Assembly: GCF_900102375.1 (NCBI RefSeq)
Contig: NZ_FNBO01000001.1
Span: forward strand, 1-64,000
Reading direction: 5' to 3'
Length of the DNA: 64,000 nucleotides
DNA from: Halorubrum xinjiangense
GTDB lineage: Archaea > Halobacteriota > Halobacteria > Halobacteriales > Haloferacaceae
The notes beneath the pieces are model-generated. The model did no database searches. It was not told the origin of the DNA and saw nothing but the letters and a program-made list of their open reading frames with translations. Shown in pieces: positions 7,684 to 16,970 of this stretch. A program made the translations under genes and the position numbers. Position 1 is the first letter of the stretch, and every line of letters starts with the position of its first letter.

Positions 7684-8742
7684 ATGCCACGCGAGTTCGA
7701 CTTCGACTTCGACCTGCTCCGAGAGCTGACCGAGGCGCGCGGCGTCCCCGGCTACGAGGACGACGTCCGCGAGATCGTCCGCCGCGAGTTCGCCGACAGC
7801 GTCGACCGCGTCCGGACCGACGCGATGGGCAACGTCGTCGGCACGATCGAGGGCGACTCGGACTACTCCGTCGCCGTCGCGGCCCACATGGACGAGATCG
7901 GGTTCATGGTCCGCCACGTCACCGACGAGGGGTTCGTCCAGGTCGACCCGCTCGGCGGCTTCGACGCCCGGGTGCTGCGCGCACAGCGCGTCACCGTCCA
8001 CGGCGACGAGGACCTGACGGGCGTCATCGGCTCCGTCCCGCCGCACACGCTGACGGAGGAGCAGCAGGAGAAAGACGACGAGGTGAAAGACATCTTCATC
8101 GACCTCGGGCGCGACGCCGAGGCGGTCGAAGAGCTCGTGAGCGTCGGCGACCTCGTCACGCTCGACCAGACCACGACGCGCATGGGCGACCGCGTCACGG
8201 GGAAGGCGCTCGACGACCGGATCTGCCTGTTCGCGACCTTCGAGGCCGCCCGCCGCATCGAGGACCCAGACGTGACGGTCCACTTCGCGGCGACGGTCCA
8301 AGAGGAGGTCGGCCTCCGGGGCGCGCAGGCGCTCGGCGTGGACATCGACCCCGACCTCGCGGTCGCCTTGGACGTCACCGTCGCCAACGACGTGCCGCAG
8401 ATCGGCGACCCGGCCGACGCCGTCACAGAGCTCGGCGAGGGGACGGCGGTGAAGCTGAAGGACTCGTCGGTGATCACCAGCCCGAAGGTTCACAGCCGCC
8501 TGACGGAGGTGGCGGAGGACGAGGAGATCGATCACCAGCACGAAGTGCTGCCCGCGGGCGGCACCGACACCGCGGGGTTCCAGAACGCGGCGGGCGCGAA
8601 GCCGGTCGGCGCCATCTCGATCCCGACGCGGTACCTCCACACCGTCACCGAGACCGCGGACGGCGGCGACGTCGAGGCGACGATCGACCTGCTGACGGCC
8701 TTCCTGGAGTCGGAGACGGGCGAGCACGACTACACCCTCTGA
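7684..8742 (+). CDS. M42 family metallo-aminopeptidase
   Basis: A 352-residue protein of the M42 family (tetrahedral aminopeptidases, also annotated as endoglucanases). It should trim short peptides released by the proteasome, using two metal ions in the cytoplasm. Motifs in order are VAAHMDEIG (His68, Asp70), a DDRI segment, VQEEVGLRG with the catalytic Glu pair, the VALDV metal site and a late metal-ligand region near the C-terminal SIPTRYLHT segment. I chose the ATG giving MPREFDFDFDLL; the frame opens earlier but there it reads as unrelated sequence. It lies downstream of, and in the same direction as, element copy A. Confidence 0.93.
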   Translation: MPREFDFDFDLLRELTEARGVPGYEDDVREIVRREFADSVDRVRTDAMGNVVGTIEGDSDYSVAVAAHMDEIGFMVRHVTDEGFVQVDPLGGFDARVLRAQRVTVHGDEDLTGVIGSVPPHTLTEEQQEKDDEVKDIFIDLGRDAEAVEELVSVGDLVTLDQTTTRMGDRVTGKALDDRICLFATFEAARRIEDPDVTVHFAATVQEEVGLRGAQALGVDIDPDLAVALDVTVANDVPQIGDPADAVTELGEGTAVKLKDSSVITSPKVHSRLTEVAEDEEIDHQHEVLPAGGTDTAGFQNAAGAKPVGAISIPTRYLHTVTETADGGDVEATIDLLTAFLESETGEHDYTL

Positions 8743-8775
8743 GCGGGACGTTCCGTCGTCGCGCCGTGATTGGGA

Positions 8776-10077
8776 TCAGTCGTCGCTTGGGACCGCCGCT
8801 CCCGGGTCCCGGTCCGCGCGGTGGGCGGCGCGCGCCTGCCACGCGAAGCCGGTGGTCGCGAACGCGATGAAGGCGGCCGCGAGTAGGAACCCCGTCTCCG
8901 TGCTCGTCCCGTCCATCGTGACGCCGACCAGCACGGGCCCGACGACCTGCCCGACCTTCCACGAGACGGAGCGCAGGCTCATCGCGCTGGCGACGGAGTC
9001 GTACGCCTCGCCCTCGCTGACGAACAGCGACATGCTCGCCGGCAGGCGGATCGAGTCGGCGATCCCGAGCAGGGAGTAGGCGGCGAACAGCGCGAAGAAG
9101 GCCCCACCGAGTGTCTGCGAGTCGCCGAGATAGGAGACGGTGACCGGCGCGAGGGTCCCCTCGAAGTACGCCGCGAGCGGGATTATCGCCGTGCCGACGC
9201 CGTACAAGAGCGCGCCGACCGCGACGAACAGGTACGTGCGCTCGTAGCGGTCGGTGAGGTCGCCGACGAACCCCTGCGTCAGCGCCTTCGTCGCCTTCCC
9301 GCCCGCCATGATCCAGCCGATAGCGAACGCGGAGATGCCGAACGTCGTCCGCGCGTAGATGGGGAGGAAGATTATCACGGCCATCTTGCCGACGCTAAAC
9401 GTGAACCGGAAGAAGACGAGCGCGCGCAACATCGGGAGCCCGAGCAGCGACCGGAACGTCTCGATCCCGCCCGCGTCCTCGGGGTCCTTCCGGCCGCCGG
9501 GGTTGTCGCGGAGGAAGGCGAAGACGAGGGCGAACGCCGCGAGCGTGACGAGGGTCAAGACGAGGTACGTCTCGGAGAAGCCGTACGCGTACAGGAGGTA
9601 ACCGCCGACGAGGTCGCCCGCGAGCGAGGAGAAGGAAGCGAACTGGTTGTACGAGCCGAGCCACCGGCCCTGCTCGTCGTCCGGACTGATCTCGCCGATC
9701 ACCGTCGCGCCCGTGATCCAGAGGATGCTCGCGCCGAGCCCCTGGACCATCCGCACGAGGACGACGTGGACCGAGCTGTCGACCAACGCGAAGCCGACGA
9801 AGACGGCGACGTTGATGAGAAACCCGCCGAGCAGCCACCGCTTCGCGTTGCCGGTGTCGACCTTCCGGCCTAAGGGGAGGACGATGACCAGTTGGACGAT
9901 CGCGAAGGCAGTACCGAACAGGCCCTCGATGAACCCGGTGGTACCGAACAGGTCGGCATACAGCGCAAGCGCGATGAGGATCGTCGAGTACGCCTGGCTG
10001 CGCGCGAACGCGGTCCCGGCGAGCGCCGCGAACTCCCGGTCCCCGAGCAGCCGTACCGAGTTGCCGAACTGGGCCAC
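8776..10077 (-). CDS. Major facilitator superfamily transporter
   Basis: A 433-residue integral membrane protein with about twelve hydrophobic segments in two halves. The loop between segments 2 and 3 carries PLGRKVDTGNAKRW, a version of the MFS motif A, and the matching loop of the second half is VGDLTDRYERTY. A charged central loop (RDNPGGRKDPED) separates the halves. The substrate cannot be deduced; relatives include drug and sugar exporters. Element copy B, in the same orientation, lies upstream of its start. Confidence 0.85.
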   Translation of the reverse strand: MAQFGNSVRLLGDREFAALAGTAFARSQAYSTILIALALYADLFGTTGFIEGLFGTAFAIVQLVIVLPLGRKVDTGNAKRWLLGGFLINVAVFVGFALVDSSVHVVLVRMVQGLGASILWITGATVIGEISPDDEQGRWLGSYNQFASFSSLAGDLVGGYLLYAYGFSETYLVLTLVTLAAFALVFAFLRDNPGGRKDPEDAGGIETFRSLLGLPMLRALVFFRFTFSVGKMAVIIFLPIYARTTFGISAFAIGWIMAGGKATKALTQGFVGDLTDRYERTYLFVAVGALLYGVGTAIIPLAAYFEGTLAPVTVSYLGDSQTLGGAFFALFAAYSLLGIADSIRLPASMSLFVSEGEAYDSVASAMSLRSVSWKVGQVVGPVLVGVTMDGTSTETGFLLAAAFIAFATTGFAWQARAAHRADRDPGAAVPSDD

Positions 10078-10240
10078 GGTCGTCTCCGATCCGGGCCAAG
10101 GACAGCCCGGGAAAAAAGCGGCGTCGATCCGGCGGTCCGCGTGGGGTTATGGTTTCAGAGCGGAAAGGGATCGAGCCGACTCCACCAGGGGTTTCTTAAA
10201 AATTCGAGAGCGTTGGCGACGACGATTGATAGAAGACGAC

Positions 10241-10710
10241 GCGGTGGCGCGCGCCTGCGAGCGGCCGCCCTCGGCGGCCGCGAGGAGCACGCGCGAGGGA
10301 GTCGGTCGCCGAGCGAAGCGACGGCGACCGACGAGGTTGGGGAGGTAAGAGGTGCGGGGCGGTGCTGTGCGGGGCGGGACTCAAAGGGGCAGTCGTGAGG
10401 CGGTCGCAGGCGTTCACGAGAGCAAAGCTCTCGTGAGCCAATCAGAACGCTCCGCGTTCTGATGACGACGTAAGGACCGCAGGGCGGGAGCGAGCGAAGC
10501 GAGCGACCGAGGACCGCAGCGAGCGTGCGACCGCCTCGCGGCTGGGGCTTTGAAGATGTTCGTCGTCGATCTACAATCAGTTATTTATAAGCGAGCGGCT
10601 GGGGCTTTGGCGGTGTTCGCCGCCGATCAGCAGTCGAGTATTTATATGAGAACGGCTGGGTCTGTAGGGCGGCTTCGTCACCAGTTCGGTATAGCCTATA
10701 TATACACGTC
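10241..10710 (-). repeat. Dispersed structured element, copy B (reverse orientation)
   Basis: Read on the minus strand, this copy has leader units whose CGGCTGGG motifs (plus strand) sit at 10653, 10596 and 10539, exactly 57 bases apart, each with a TTTATA-type box. The long stem uses arms 10526-10544 and 10390-10408, pairing with G-U or single mismatches. Its loop holds two extra perfect hairpins, TCACGAGAGC-AAA-GCTCTCGTGA and ATCAGAACGC-TCC-GCGTTCTGAT (plus strand). The TTTGAGTCCCGCCCCGCAC core, a 9-bp GGCCGCC hairpin and the GCGGTGGCGCGC end at 10241 follow. The 633-bp gap around it shows no other gene. Confidence 0.83.
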
Positions 10711-12315
10711 TCAGTCGTGCCGGAAGCAGCGCGACCCGGTGAACGCCATCGCCATGTCGCGCTCGTCGGCCGCGGCGATCACGTCCTCGTCGTTGACAGA
10801 GCCGCCGGGCTGGATTATCGCCTCGATGCCGGCGTCGGCCGCCTCCTCGACGGCGTCCGGGAACGGGAAGAAGGCGTCCGAGGCCATCACGGCGCCTTCG
10901 GCGGACTTGCCCTCCGCGTCCTTCTCGGCCTTCATCGCGGCGAGCGTCACGGCGTCGACGCGGGACACCTGCCCCATCCCGACGCCGACCGTCTCGGTGC
11001 CGGTCGCGAAGAGGATGCCGTTCGATTTGACGTGTTTCAGCGTCTGCCAGGCGAACAGCATCGTCTCGACCTGCTCGTCGGTCGGCTCGCGCTCGGTGAC
11101 GACCTCCAACTCATCGGTTGTCGGCGACTGCCGGTCGCGCTCCTGAACGAGGCGACCGCCGACGACCGGTTTCTCGGTGAACCGCTCGGAGAAGCGGTCG
11201 TCGCCCTCGCCGAGCGGGCCCACGTCGAGCACGCGCAGGTTCTTCTTCTCCGTGAGCACGTCGAGCGCGCTGTCGGTGTAGCCGGGCGCGACGACGACCT
11301 CTTTGAACGAGTCGGCGACGGCGGTGGCGGTGTCGGCGTCGCACTCGCGGTTCAGGGCGACGATGCCGCCGAACGCCGACTTCGCGTCGGTGCGCAGCGC
11401 GCGGTCGTACGCGTCCGCGAGGTCCGAGCCGACCGCGCAGCCCGCGGGGTTCGTGTGCTTGATCACCGCGGCCGCGGGCTCGTCGAACTCCTTGACGAGG
11501 TCGAGGGCGGCGTCGGCGTCGTTGTAGTTGTTGTACCCCATCCCTTTCGCGCCGGGGTTCAGCTGGGCGGCGTCGACGACGCTCGCCTCCTCGCAGCCGT
11601 CGTCGACGTACAGGGCGGCGTCCTGATGGGGGTTCTCTCCGTACCGCAGCGAGGCGCTCCGCTCCTCGGAGACGAACCGTCGCTCCGGGAAGTCACCGCC
11701 AACGTCGCCCTCGACCGCGACGCGTTCTGGGCTCCCCTCGGCGTCGCGCTCGACGGTGACGCGGTCCTCGGCGAACCAGCGGACCGCCCGCGGGTACGCC
11801 GTGAACTCGGCCTCGCGGAGGACGCGCGCCTTCAGCGAGTCCGCGTCGTCGTCCTCGTACACCGGGATCGGCTCCTGGGTGACGACCGGGCCGGCGTCGA
11901 CCGCCTCGGTGACGACGTGGACCGTACAGCCGGTCGTGCGGACGCCCGCGTCCAGCACCTGCTCGTGGGCGTCCGTGCCGGGGAACGACGGGAGCAACGA
12001 GGGGTGGACGTTCAGCGTCGTCGGGACGGCGTCGAGGAACTCGTCGGTGAGCACGCGCATGTAGCCGTCGAGACAGACGAGGTCGACGTCGTAGTCGGAG
12101 AGGCGCTCGACGATCCGGCGCTCGTGCGACTCGCGCGACTCCCCCTCCTCGCGCTCGACGACCTCGGTCGGGATCCGGCGCTCGGTCGCGGCCCCCAACA
12201 CGGGCGCCTGCTCGCGGTTCGTCAGGACGACCGACAGCTCCGCCCCGCCGGGCGCGGCGTCGGCGATGTGTCTGAGGTTCCGTCCCCGGTTGCTCGCGAG
12301 TCCCGCGATCTTCAT
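10711..12315 (-). CDS. purNH: PurN-PurH fusion: GAR formyltransferase / AICAR formyltransferase
   Basis: This 534-residue protein joins two folate-dependent steps of purine synthesis. Residues 1 to about 195 are GAR transformylase (PurN), with the catalytic Asn102 and His104 in LNVHPSLLPSFPG and Asp140. Residues about 215-534 are the AICAR transformylase half of PurH, with the Lys286-His287 pair in IKHTNPAGC. The IMP cyclohydrolase domain that normally precedes it in bacterial PurH is absent; in haloarchaea a separate protein (PurO) is known to do that step. A TATA-like ATATAC about 25 bases before the ATG suggests a leaderless transcript. It diverges from purB. Confidence 0.93.
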   Translation of the reverse strand: MKIAGLASNRGRNLRHIADAAPGGAELSVVLTNREQAPVLGAATERRIPTEVVEREEGESRESHERRIVERLSDYDVDLVCLDGYMRVLTDEFLDAVPTTLNVHPSLLPSFPGTDAHEQVLDAGVRTTGCTVHVVTEAVDAGPVVTQEPIPVYEDDDADSLKARVLREAEFTAYPRAVRWFAEDRVTVERDAEGSPERVAVEGDVGGDFPERRFVSEERSASLRYGENPHQDAALYVDDGCEEASVVDAAQLNPGAKGMGYNNYNDADAALDLVKEFDEPAAAVIKHTNPAGCAVGSDLADAYDRALRTDAKSAFGGIVALNRECDADTATAVADSFKEVVVAPGYTDSALDVLTEKKNLRVLDVGPLGEGDDRFSERFTEKPVVGGRLVQERDRQSPTTDELEVVTEREPTDEQVETMLFAWQTLKHVKSNGILFATGTETVGVGMGQVSRVDAVTLAAMKAEKDAEGKSAEGAVMASDAFFPFPDAVEEAADAGIEAIIQPGGSVNDEDVIAAADERDMAMAFTGSRCFRHD

Positions 12316-12482
12316 GTGTGAGCCTCCGACCGATCGGGTATATCGATTGCGGTCCGCGCCGCGAGAGTATCCACGTTTGCGGATCGGAACGCGGTCTCGA
12401 CGCGTCCCGAGGGCGAGACAGATCCACGTCCGTGCGTCGCCCCATCGACACGCTTTTGCTGGCTCCGGGGGCAGTCGCGGAC
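12316..12482. promoter_or_regulatory. Divergent promoter region of purNH and purB
   Basis: The 167-bp gap serves two purine genes reading away from each other. On the minus strand a GATATACC box is centred near 12341, about 26 bases from the purNH ATG. On the plus strand CTTTTGC near 12452-12458 lies about 27 bases from the purB ATG. Both spacings fit leaderless transcription. No operator repeat is obvious. Confidence 0.6.
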
Positions 12483-13985
12483 ATGACCGACGACTCCGAA
12501 CCGACGGCGGACGACCCCGGACCGACGGCGGACGACGCCATCGCCGGGCTCTCCCGGTCGGACCCGCTCGCGGCCGTCTCGCCGCTCGACGGCCGCTACG
12601 CCGGCCGGACGGCGCCGCTGTCTCCGTACGCGAGCGAGGCCGCGCTGATGCGCGCCCGGACCCGCGTCGAGGTCGAGTACCTGCTCGCGCTGGCGTCCCT
12701 CGACGCGACGCCGATCGGCTTCGACGAGGCGACCGCGGCGGCGCTCCGCGAGCTGTACGAGGAGTTCGACGCCGAGGACGCGCGGCTGATCAAGGACCTC
12801 GAAACCGAGGGCGCCGCGGGGTACGACGCCACCAACCACGACGTGAAGGCGGTCGAGTACTTCCTCCGCGTCCGGCTGGCGGAGCTCGCCGAGGGCGGGC
12901 CGGACGGGGACGCCGACGCCCCGCTCGACGACGCCGAGTCGCTGTACCCGTGGATCCACTTCGGGCTCACGAGCGAGGACGTGAACAACCTCGCGCACCG
13001 GCTGCTGCTCAAGCCCGCGGTGAGCGAGGTGATCGTCCCCGCGGTCCGCGAGGTGCGCGACGTCTTAGTCGATCTGGCACAGGAACACCGGGACGCGCCG
13101 ATGTTAGCCCGCACGCACGGCCAGCCCGCGACGCCGACCACCTTCGGCAAGGAGATGGCGGTGTACGCCGCGCGGCTCGGCCGCGCACTCGGACGGGTGG
13201 TCGTCGCGAACGAGGACCTCTCAGGGAAGCTGGCGGGCGCCTCGGGCACCTACGCCGCGCACCGCGCCGCCTACCCCGACGTCGACTGGCGGGCGTTCTC
13301 CGCGTCGTTCGTCCGTGACCTCGACCTCGAGCACACCGGGCTCGCGACGCAGGTGAACCCCTGCGACGACCTCGCGGCGCTGTTCGACGCGCTGCGGGGC
13401 GTCAACAACGTCCTCCTCGATTTAGACCTCGACGCGTGGTTATACGTCTCCGACCGCTACCTCGGTCAGGAGGCCGTCGAGGGCGAGACGGGGTCGTCGA
13501 CGATGCCCCACAAGGTGAACCCGATCGACTTCGAGAACAGCGAGGGGAACCTCTCGAAGGCGAACAGCGACCTCACCTTCCTCGCCGACTACGTGACGAC
13601 CTCGCGGCTCCAGCGCGACCTCTCGGACTCCACCGTCAAGCGCAACGTCGGCGCCGCGCTGGCGCACTGCCTGATCGGCTACTCCAAGGCCGGTGACGGG
13701 CTCGACAAGGTCGTCCCGAACGAGACCGTCATGCGCGAGGAGCTGGACGCGACCCCCGAGGTGATCGGTGAGGCGGTCCAGACGATCTTGCGCCGGGAGG
13801 GCGACACCGAGGCCTACGAGCGCGTGAAGGCGCTCTCGCGCGGGCGGTCGGTGACGCTCGACGACTTCCGCGACCTCTTCGACGACCTCGACGTCGACGA
13901 CGCGGTCCGCGAGGAGCTGAAGGCGCTGACCCCGGCCGGCTACACCGGGGTCGCCGACGAGCTCGTCGACGATATCGACGAGTAG
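12483..13985 (+). CDS. purB: Adenylosuccinate lyase
   Basis: A 500-residue member of the fumarase/aspartase superfamily. It cleaves SAICAR to AICAR and adenylosuccinate to AMP, each with release of fumarate. The family signature GSSTMPHKVNP is complete, and the catalytic-region segments TSEDVNNLAHR and ARTHGQPATPTTFGKE are present. The N-terminal extension MTDDSEPTADDPGPTADD is acidic and precedes the conserved SPLDGRYAG. I start at the ATG at 12483; the frame continues upstream into the divergent promoter. Its 3' end is followed by short duplications of its last codons. Confidence 0.95.
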   Translation: MTDDSEPTADDPGPTADDAIAGLSRSDPLAAVSPLDGRYAGRTAPLSPYASEAALMRARTRVEVEYLLALASLDATPIGFDEATAAALRELYEEFDAEDARLIKDLETEGAAGYDATNHDVKAVEYFLRVRLAELAEGGPDGDADAPLDDAESLYPWIHFGLTSEDVNNLAHRLLLKPAVSEVIVPAVREVRDVLVDLAQEHRDAPMLARTHGQPATPTTFGKEMAVYAARLGRALGRVVVANEDLSGKLAGASGTYAAHRAAYPDVDWRAFSASFVRDLDLEHTGLATQVNPCDDLAALFDALRGVNNVLLDLDLDAWLYVSDRYLGQEAVEGETGSSTMPHKVNPIDFENSEGNLSKANSDLTFLADYVTTSRLQRDLSDSTVKRNVGAALAHCLIGYSKAGDGLDKVVPNETVMREELDATPEVIGEAVQTILRREGDTEAYERVKALSRGRSVTLDDFRDLFDDLDVDDAVREELKALTPAGYTGVADELVDDIDE

Positions 13986-14031
13986 ACGGCACGAGGTCGA
14001 CGAATAGCCACGACGAAGTCGACGAATAGCC
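13974..14031 (+). repeat. Short tandem duplications of the purB 3' end
   Basis: The last codons and stop of purB (TCGACGAGTAG) recur twice downstream as GTCGACGAATAGCC, at a spacing of about 21-22 bases with CACGA/ACGA between. Each repeat retains an in-frame-looking GACGAATAG, so any read-through would meet further stops. Confidence 0.75.
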
Positions 14032-14137
14032 CGACACGAGAGCGACAGCGCGGGTGCCGGGGCGCCGGGGCGGCGCAGGCGACGAACGCGGAGTAGCGGC
14101 ACAAGAGGTTTATCGCTCGGCGGAGACGGAGCGACCG

Positions 14138-14476
14138 ATGCCCTCCGAGAACGACGAGACGAAGTACTCCGTCTTCGGCGACGGCGAATCGAGCGACGAA
14201 TGGGACCGCGCGGCCGACGGCTCGGCCGGGGGCGGCGACGCCGCGACGGCCGACGACCGCCGGCAGTCGCTCGGCGGCGACGGCGACGACGGCTGCCCGA
14301 AGTGCGGCGGCACCGAGACGGAGACCGACGAAATCGCCACCAGCGGGACGGGGCTCACCAAGATGTTCGACGTCCAGAACCGTCGGTTCGTGGTGGTCTC
14401 TTGTGCGGAGTGCGGCTACTCCGAGCTGTACAAGGGCCAGTCGTCCGGGAACGCGATCGACTTCTTCCTCGGCTAG
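14138..14476 (+). CDS. Zinc-ribbon protein
   Basis: A 112-residue protein whose C-terminal half carries two Cys pairs, CPKCGG and CAECGY, about 45 residues apart, forming a zinc ribbon like those of archaeal nucleic-acid-binding proteins. The N-terminal 50 residues are acidic and disordered-looking. The sequence between the pairs (TSGTGLTKMFDVQNRRF) and the GNAIDFFLG tail resemble a small COG3478-type family of predicted nucleic-acid binders. I prefer the ATG at 14138; the frame opens earlier in unrelated sequence. Confidence 0.75.
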   Translation: MPSENDETKYSVFGDGESSDEWDRAADGSAGGGDAATADDRRQSLGGDGDDGCPKCGGTETETDEIATSGTGLTKMFDVQNRRFVVVSCAECGYSELYKGQSSGNAIDFFLG

Positions 14477-14554
14477 GTCCGGCGGGCCGGGCGGCGGCCG
14501 CCCCGCGCCGTCGCCGAGCGACCGATTTTTGTCGGACGGCGAACCAGTCGCGGT

Positions 14555-15460
14555 ATGGTCTCCCTCCGACCGCTCGCAGCCCTCCCGGTCGTCGGCGTCG
14601 TCGCCGACGGCCGGACGTATCGCCACCTGCTGTACCTGCTGATCGCGGTCCCGCTGGCGGTCGTCTACTCGGGGTTCGTCTCGTTCGCGCTCGTGTTCGG
14701 ACTCCTATTTTCGGTCGTCCTCGTCGGGATCGGAATCTTAGCCGCCGCAGTCATCGGCTCGCGGCTCGTCGCCGGGCTCGAACGGTGGCAGGCGAACCGC
14801 CTGCTCGGCACCGACTTGGTCGCGCCGGACGACCTCCCCGCCGCCGCGGACGACGGCTCTGCGGGCGCGGTCGCGACCGTTCGCGCCTACCTCGCGGCGC
14901 CGTCGACGTGGCGCGGGCTCGGGTTCCTCTCGCTGAAGCTCTGGCTCGTGGTACTGGCGTTCGCGCCGCTCTACGTATTCGTGAGCGCGTTCCCGCTACT
15001 CGCTGCCCCGGTTCGGTACCCCTACGCGCCGGAGTTCGGCGAGCTGAACGGCGAGCCGCTGGTGTGGTCGGTCGACACCGCACCCGAGGCCGCCCTCGCG
15101 GCGGGGCTCGGACTGGTCGGCGTCCTGGTCGCCCTCCACCTGACGAACCTGATCGCGGGCGGCGCCCGATTGATGGCCGTCGCGCTCCTCGGCGACGAGG
15201 CCGGGGACGACGAGGGCGGATCGGCCGATAGCGACGGCAGCGACGGTATTACCGTCGACCGCGAGCCCGGCGACCGCAAGCTCGGTGACCGCGAGCCCGG
15301 CGACCGCAAGCTCGGTGACCACGACACGCCCGACCCCGATGCCGAGGCCGACGAATCGGTGCCGGACGCAGACGGATTCGAGTTCGGTGACGACCCGGAC
15401 GACCCCGCCGAGTCGGAGTTCGACTCCGACGATGGCGACGACCGGGCCGACCGCGATTGA
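14555..15460 (+). CDS. Membrane protein with putative sensor-type domain
   Basis: A 301-residue protein with about four to five membrane segments in two pairs (residues about 25-70 and 128-155, then 180-200). The layout resembles the 'putative sensor' domain common in haloarchaea. The C-terminal 90 residues are very acidic, with an internal repeat of about 12 residues (DREPGDRKLG) encoded by near-identical DNA near 15257-15318. There is no kinase domain. It may be co-transcribed with the two following genes, though that is only inferred from direction and close spacing (42 bases). Confidence 0.6.
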   Translation: MVSLRPLAALPVVGVVADGRTYRHLLYLLIAVPLAVVYSGFVSFALVFGLLFSVVLVGIGILAAAVIGSRLVAGLERWQANRLLGTDLVAPDDLPAAADDGSAGAVATVRAYLAAPSTWRGLGFLSLKLWLVVLAFAPLYVFVSAFPLLAAPVRYPYAPEFGELNGEPLVWSVDTAPEAALAAGLGLVGVLVALHLTNLIAGGARLMAVALLGDEAGDDEGGSADSDGSDGITVDREPGDRKLGDREPGDRKLGDHDTPDPDAEADESVPDADGFEFGDDPDDPAESEFDSDDGDDRADRD

Positions 15461-15502
15461 CCCGCCCGGAGCGCTTATTCGCTTCCGAGCGTCAGGACGG
15501 AT

Positions 15503-16207
15503 ATGGCACCGACGCTCGTGAGCGCGGCCGTGGGGGCGCTGCTCGCGGCCGCGCTGCTGGGGCACGCGTTCGACCGGCGCGGGGTCGCCGTCGTCGTCGC
15601 GGCCGCGGTCTTTCCCTCCCTCGACGCGGCCGCGAGCCTCGTCGTGCCGGGCGCGACGAACGCCCTGCTCCACGCCGTCTGGGCGCCGGTTCTCGTCGGC
15701 GGACTGCTGTACTGGGACACCGTGCGCCGACCCGCGGGGGCGTCGACGCTCCGCGACCGCTTCGGTCGCCGCGGGGTGCGGGTCGCGTGGGTCGCGCTCG
15801 CGTCGTTTGTCGTCGCCGGGATCGGGTCGGCGCTGTTCGCCGGCGAGGGGGCGGCGCTCCTCTACCCGCTGGAGGACGCGCGCTACGTCGTCCGCGGGCG
15901 GCTCGTGTTCTCGACGCGGGAGGGCGTCGTCCAGACGTTCCTCGCGCTGGGCGCGGAGGGACCGGGAGTCCTGCCGCTAGAGCGCGCCGGCGGAGCGGTC
16001 GCTGACCCGGTGGCTTCGTGGATCAACCCCGACGGACGCCCCGGTCTCGACCCGGGCGCCGCCCGCGAGTTCCGGTTCGTCGACGGCGGGTGGCAGCTGG
16101 TCATCGTCGCCGCCGCGGCCGCGACACTCGCGGTCCGGTTCCGGCGGCGCGGCGGGGGCGGGAGAGGAGGCGAAAGCGCGGCGACCGACGGCGAGGTGAG
16201 CCGCTAA
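15503..16207 (+). CDS. YdjM-like membrane protein (predicted metal-dependent hydrolase)
   Basis: A 234-residue protein with about four membrane helices. It resembles the LexA-regulated YdjM/DUF457 group called inner-membrane metal-dependent hydrolases, although several of the family's His residues are replaced here. It is a diverged neighbour of the next gene: both share STREGVVQTFL or STADGFVQTF, a hydrophobic N-terminus and a NPDGRP or NNPVQP segment before the last helix. Its stop abuts the start of the next gene with no gap, so they are almost certainly co-transcribed. Confidence 0.65.
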   Translation: MAPTLVSAAVGALLAAALLGHAFDRRGVAVVVAAAVFPSLDAAASLVVPGATNALLHAVWAPVLVGGLLYWDTVRRPAGASTLRDRFGRRGVRVAWVALASFVVAGIGSALFAGEGAALLYPLEDARYVVRGRLVFSTREGVVQTFLALGAEGPGVLPLERAGGAVADPVASWINPDGRPGLDPGAAREFRFVDGGWQLVIVAAAAATLAVRFRRRGGGGRGGESAATDGEVSR

Positions 16208-16885
16208 ATGCCCTCGACGGTCGTCCACGCCGGGTTTGCGCTGCTGCTCGCGGCGGGGCTGCTCGGGGCGTACTACGACCGGCGGGCGCTCGCGGTCCTG
16301 CTCGTCGTCCTCGTGCTCCCGGAGGCCGACAGCTTCCTCGGCGTGGTCATGGCGGGCGCGCACCGCACGGTGGGGCACAACTTCGTCCTCCCCGCGGCCG
16401 CCGCGCTGGCGCTGTACTACGACACCCGCGTGCGAGAGCGGTCGTGGATCCGCGAGCGGCTCTCGCCTCGGTGGATCGCGGTCGCGTGGGTCGCCGTCTT
16501 CGTCCACGTGTTCGCTCACGTCGCGCTCGACTGGACCCACCTCGACGGGGTGAACGCGTTCTGGCCGCTCCGCGACCGCTTTTTCGCCCTCGACGGCGAG
16601 ATACTCTACTCGACGGCGGACGGGTTCGTCCAGACGTTCGTCGACGTCCGCCTCGACCCGGAGACGGGTTCGCGGACCGTCGATGCGGGCGCGGGCGGCA
16701 CCAGCGAGTCGGTCCACGTCAACAACCCGGTCCAGCCGCGCGACCCCGACGTTGACGTCGAGGAGCCGGTCGACCGCCGGTTCCCCATCGCGAACAGCGG
16801 GTGGCGGCTCTACCTGATCGGGCTGGGGCTGTTCGCGCTCGGCGCCCGGCGGCTCCAAGGCGAGAGCGTCGGGGAGGACGCCTGA
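16208..16885 (+). CDS. YdjM-like membrane protein (predicted metal-dependent hydrolase)
   Basis: A 225-residue membrane protein of the same family as the gene before it, and closer to the family norm. It keeps the early VHAGFALLLAAG segment, HRTVGHNF and HVALDWTHLDG, where conserved His and Asp residues could bind a metal. About five helices are predicted. Its ATG directly follows the TAA of its neighbour. No substrate is known for the family. A tandem duplication followed by divergence is the simplest origin of the pair. Confidence 0.7.
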   Translation: MPSTVVHAGFALLLAAGLLGAYYDRRALAVLLVVLVLPEADSFLGVVMAGAHRTVGHNFVLPAAAALALYYDTRVRERSWIRERLSPRWIAVAWVAVFVHVFAHVALDWTHLDGVNAFWPLRDRFFALDGEILYSTADGFVQTFVDVRLDPETGSRTVDAGAGGTSESVHVNNPVQPRDPDVDVEEPVDRRFPIANSGWRLYLIGLGLFALGARRLQGESVGEDA

Positions 16886-16970
16886 CGAGCTCGCGGGAGT
16901 CGACCGACGGCGGCGCCCCTAACATGGTATGACCGCAGGGTAAACGTTCCCGGACGCGTAGGGTGATGTA

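Noticed and set aside
10717-12321. 534-codon frame opposite purNH
   Set aside because: It mirrors purNH almost exactly and reads as low-complexity Asp/Arg/Gly/Val sequence, while purNH has intact catalytic motifs.
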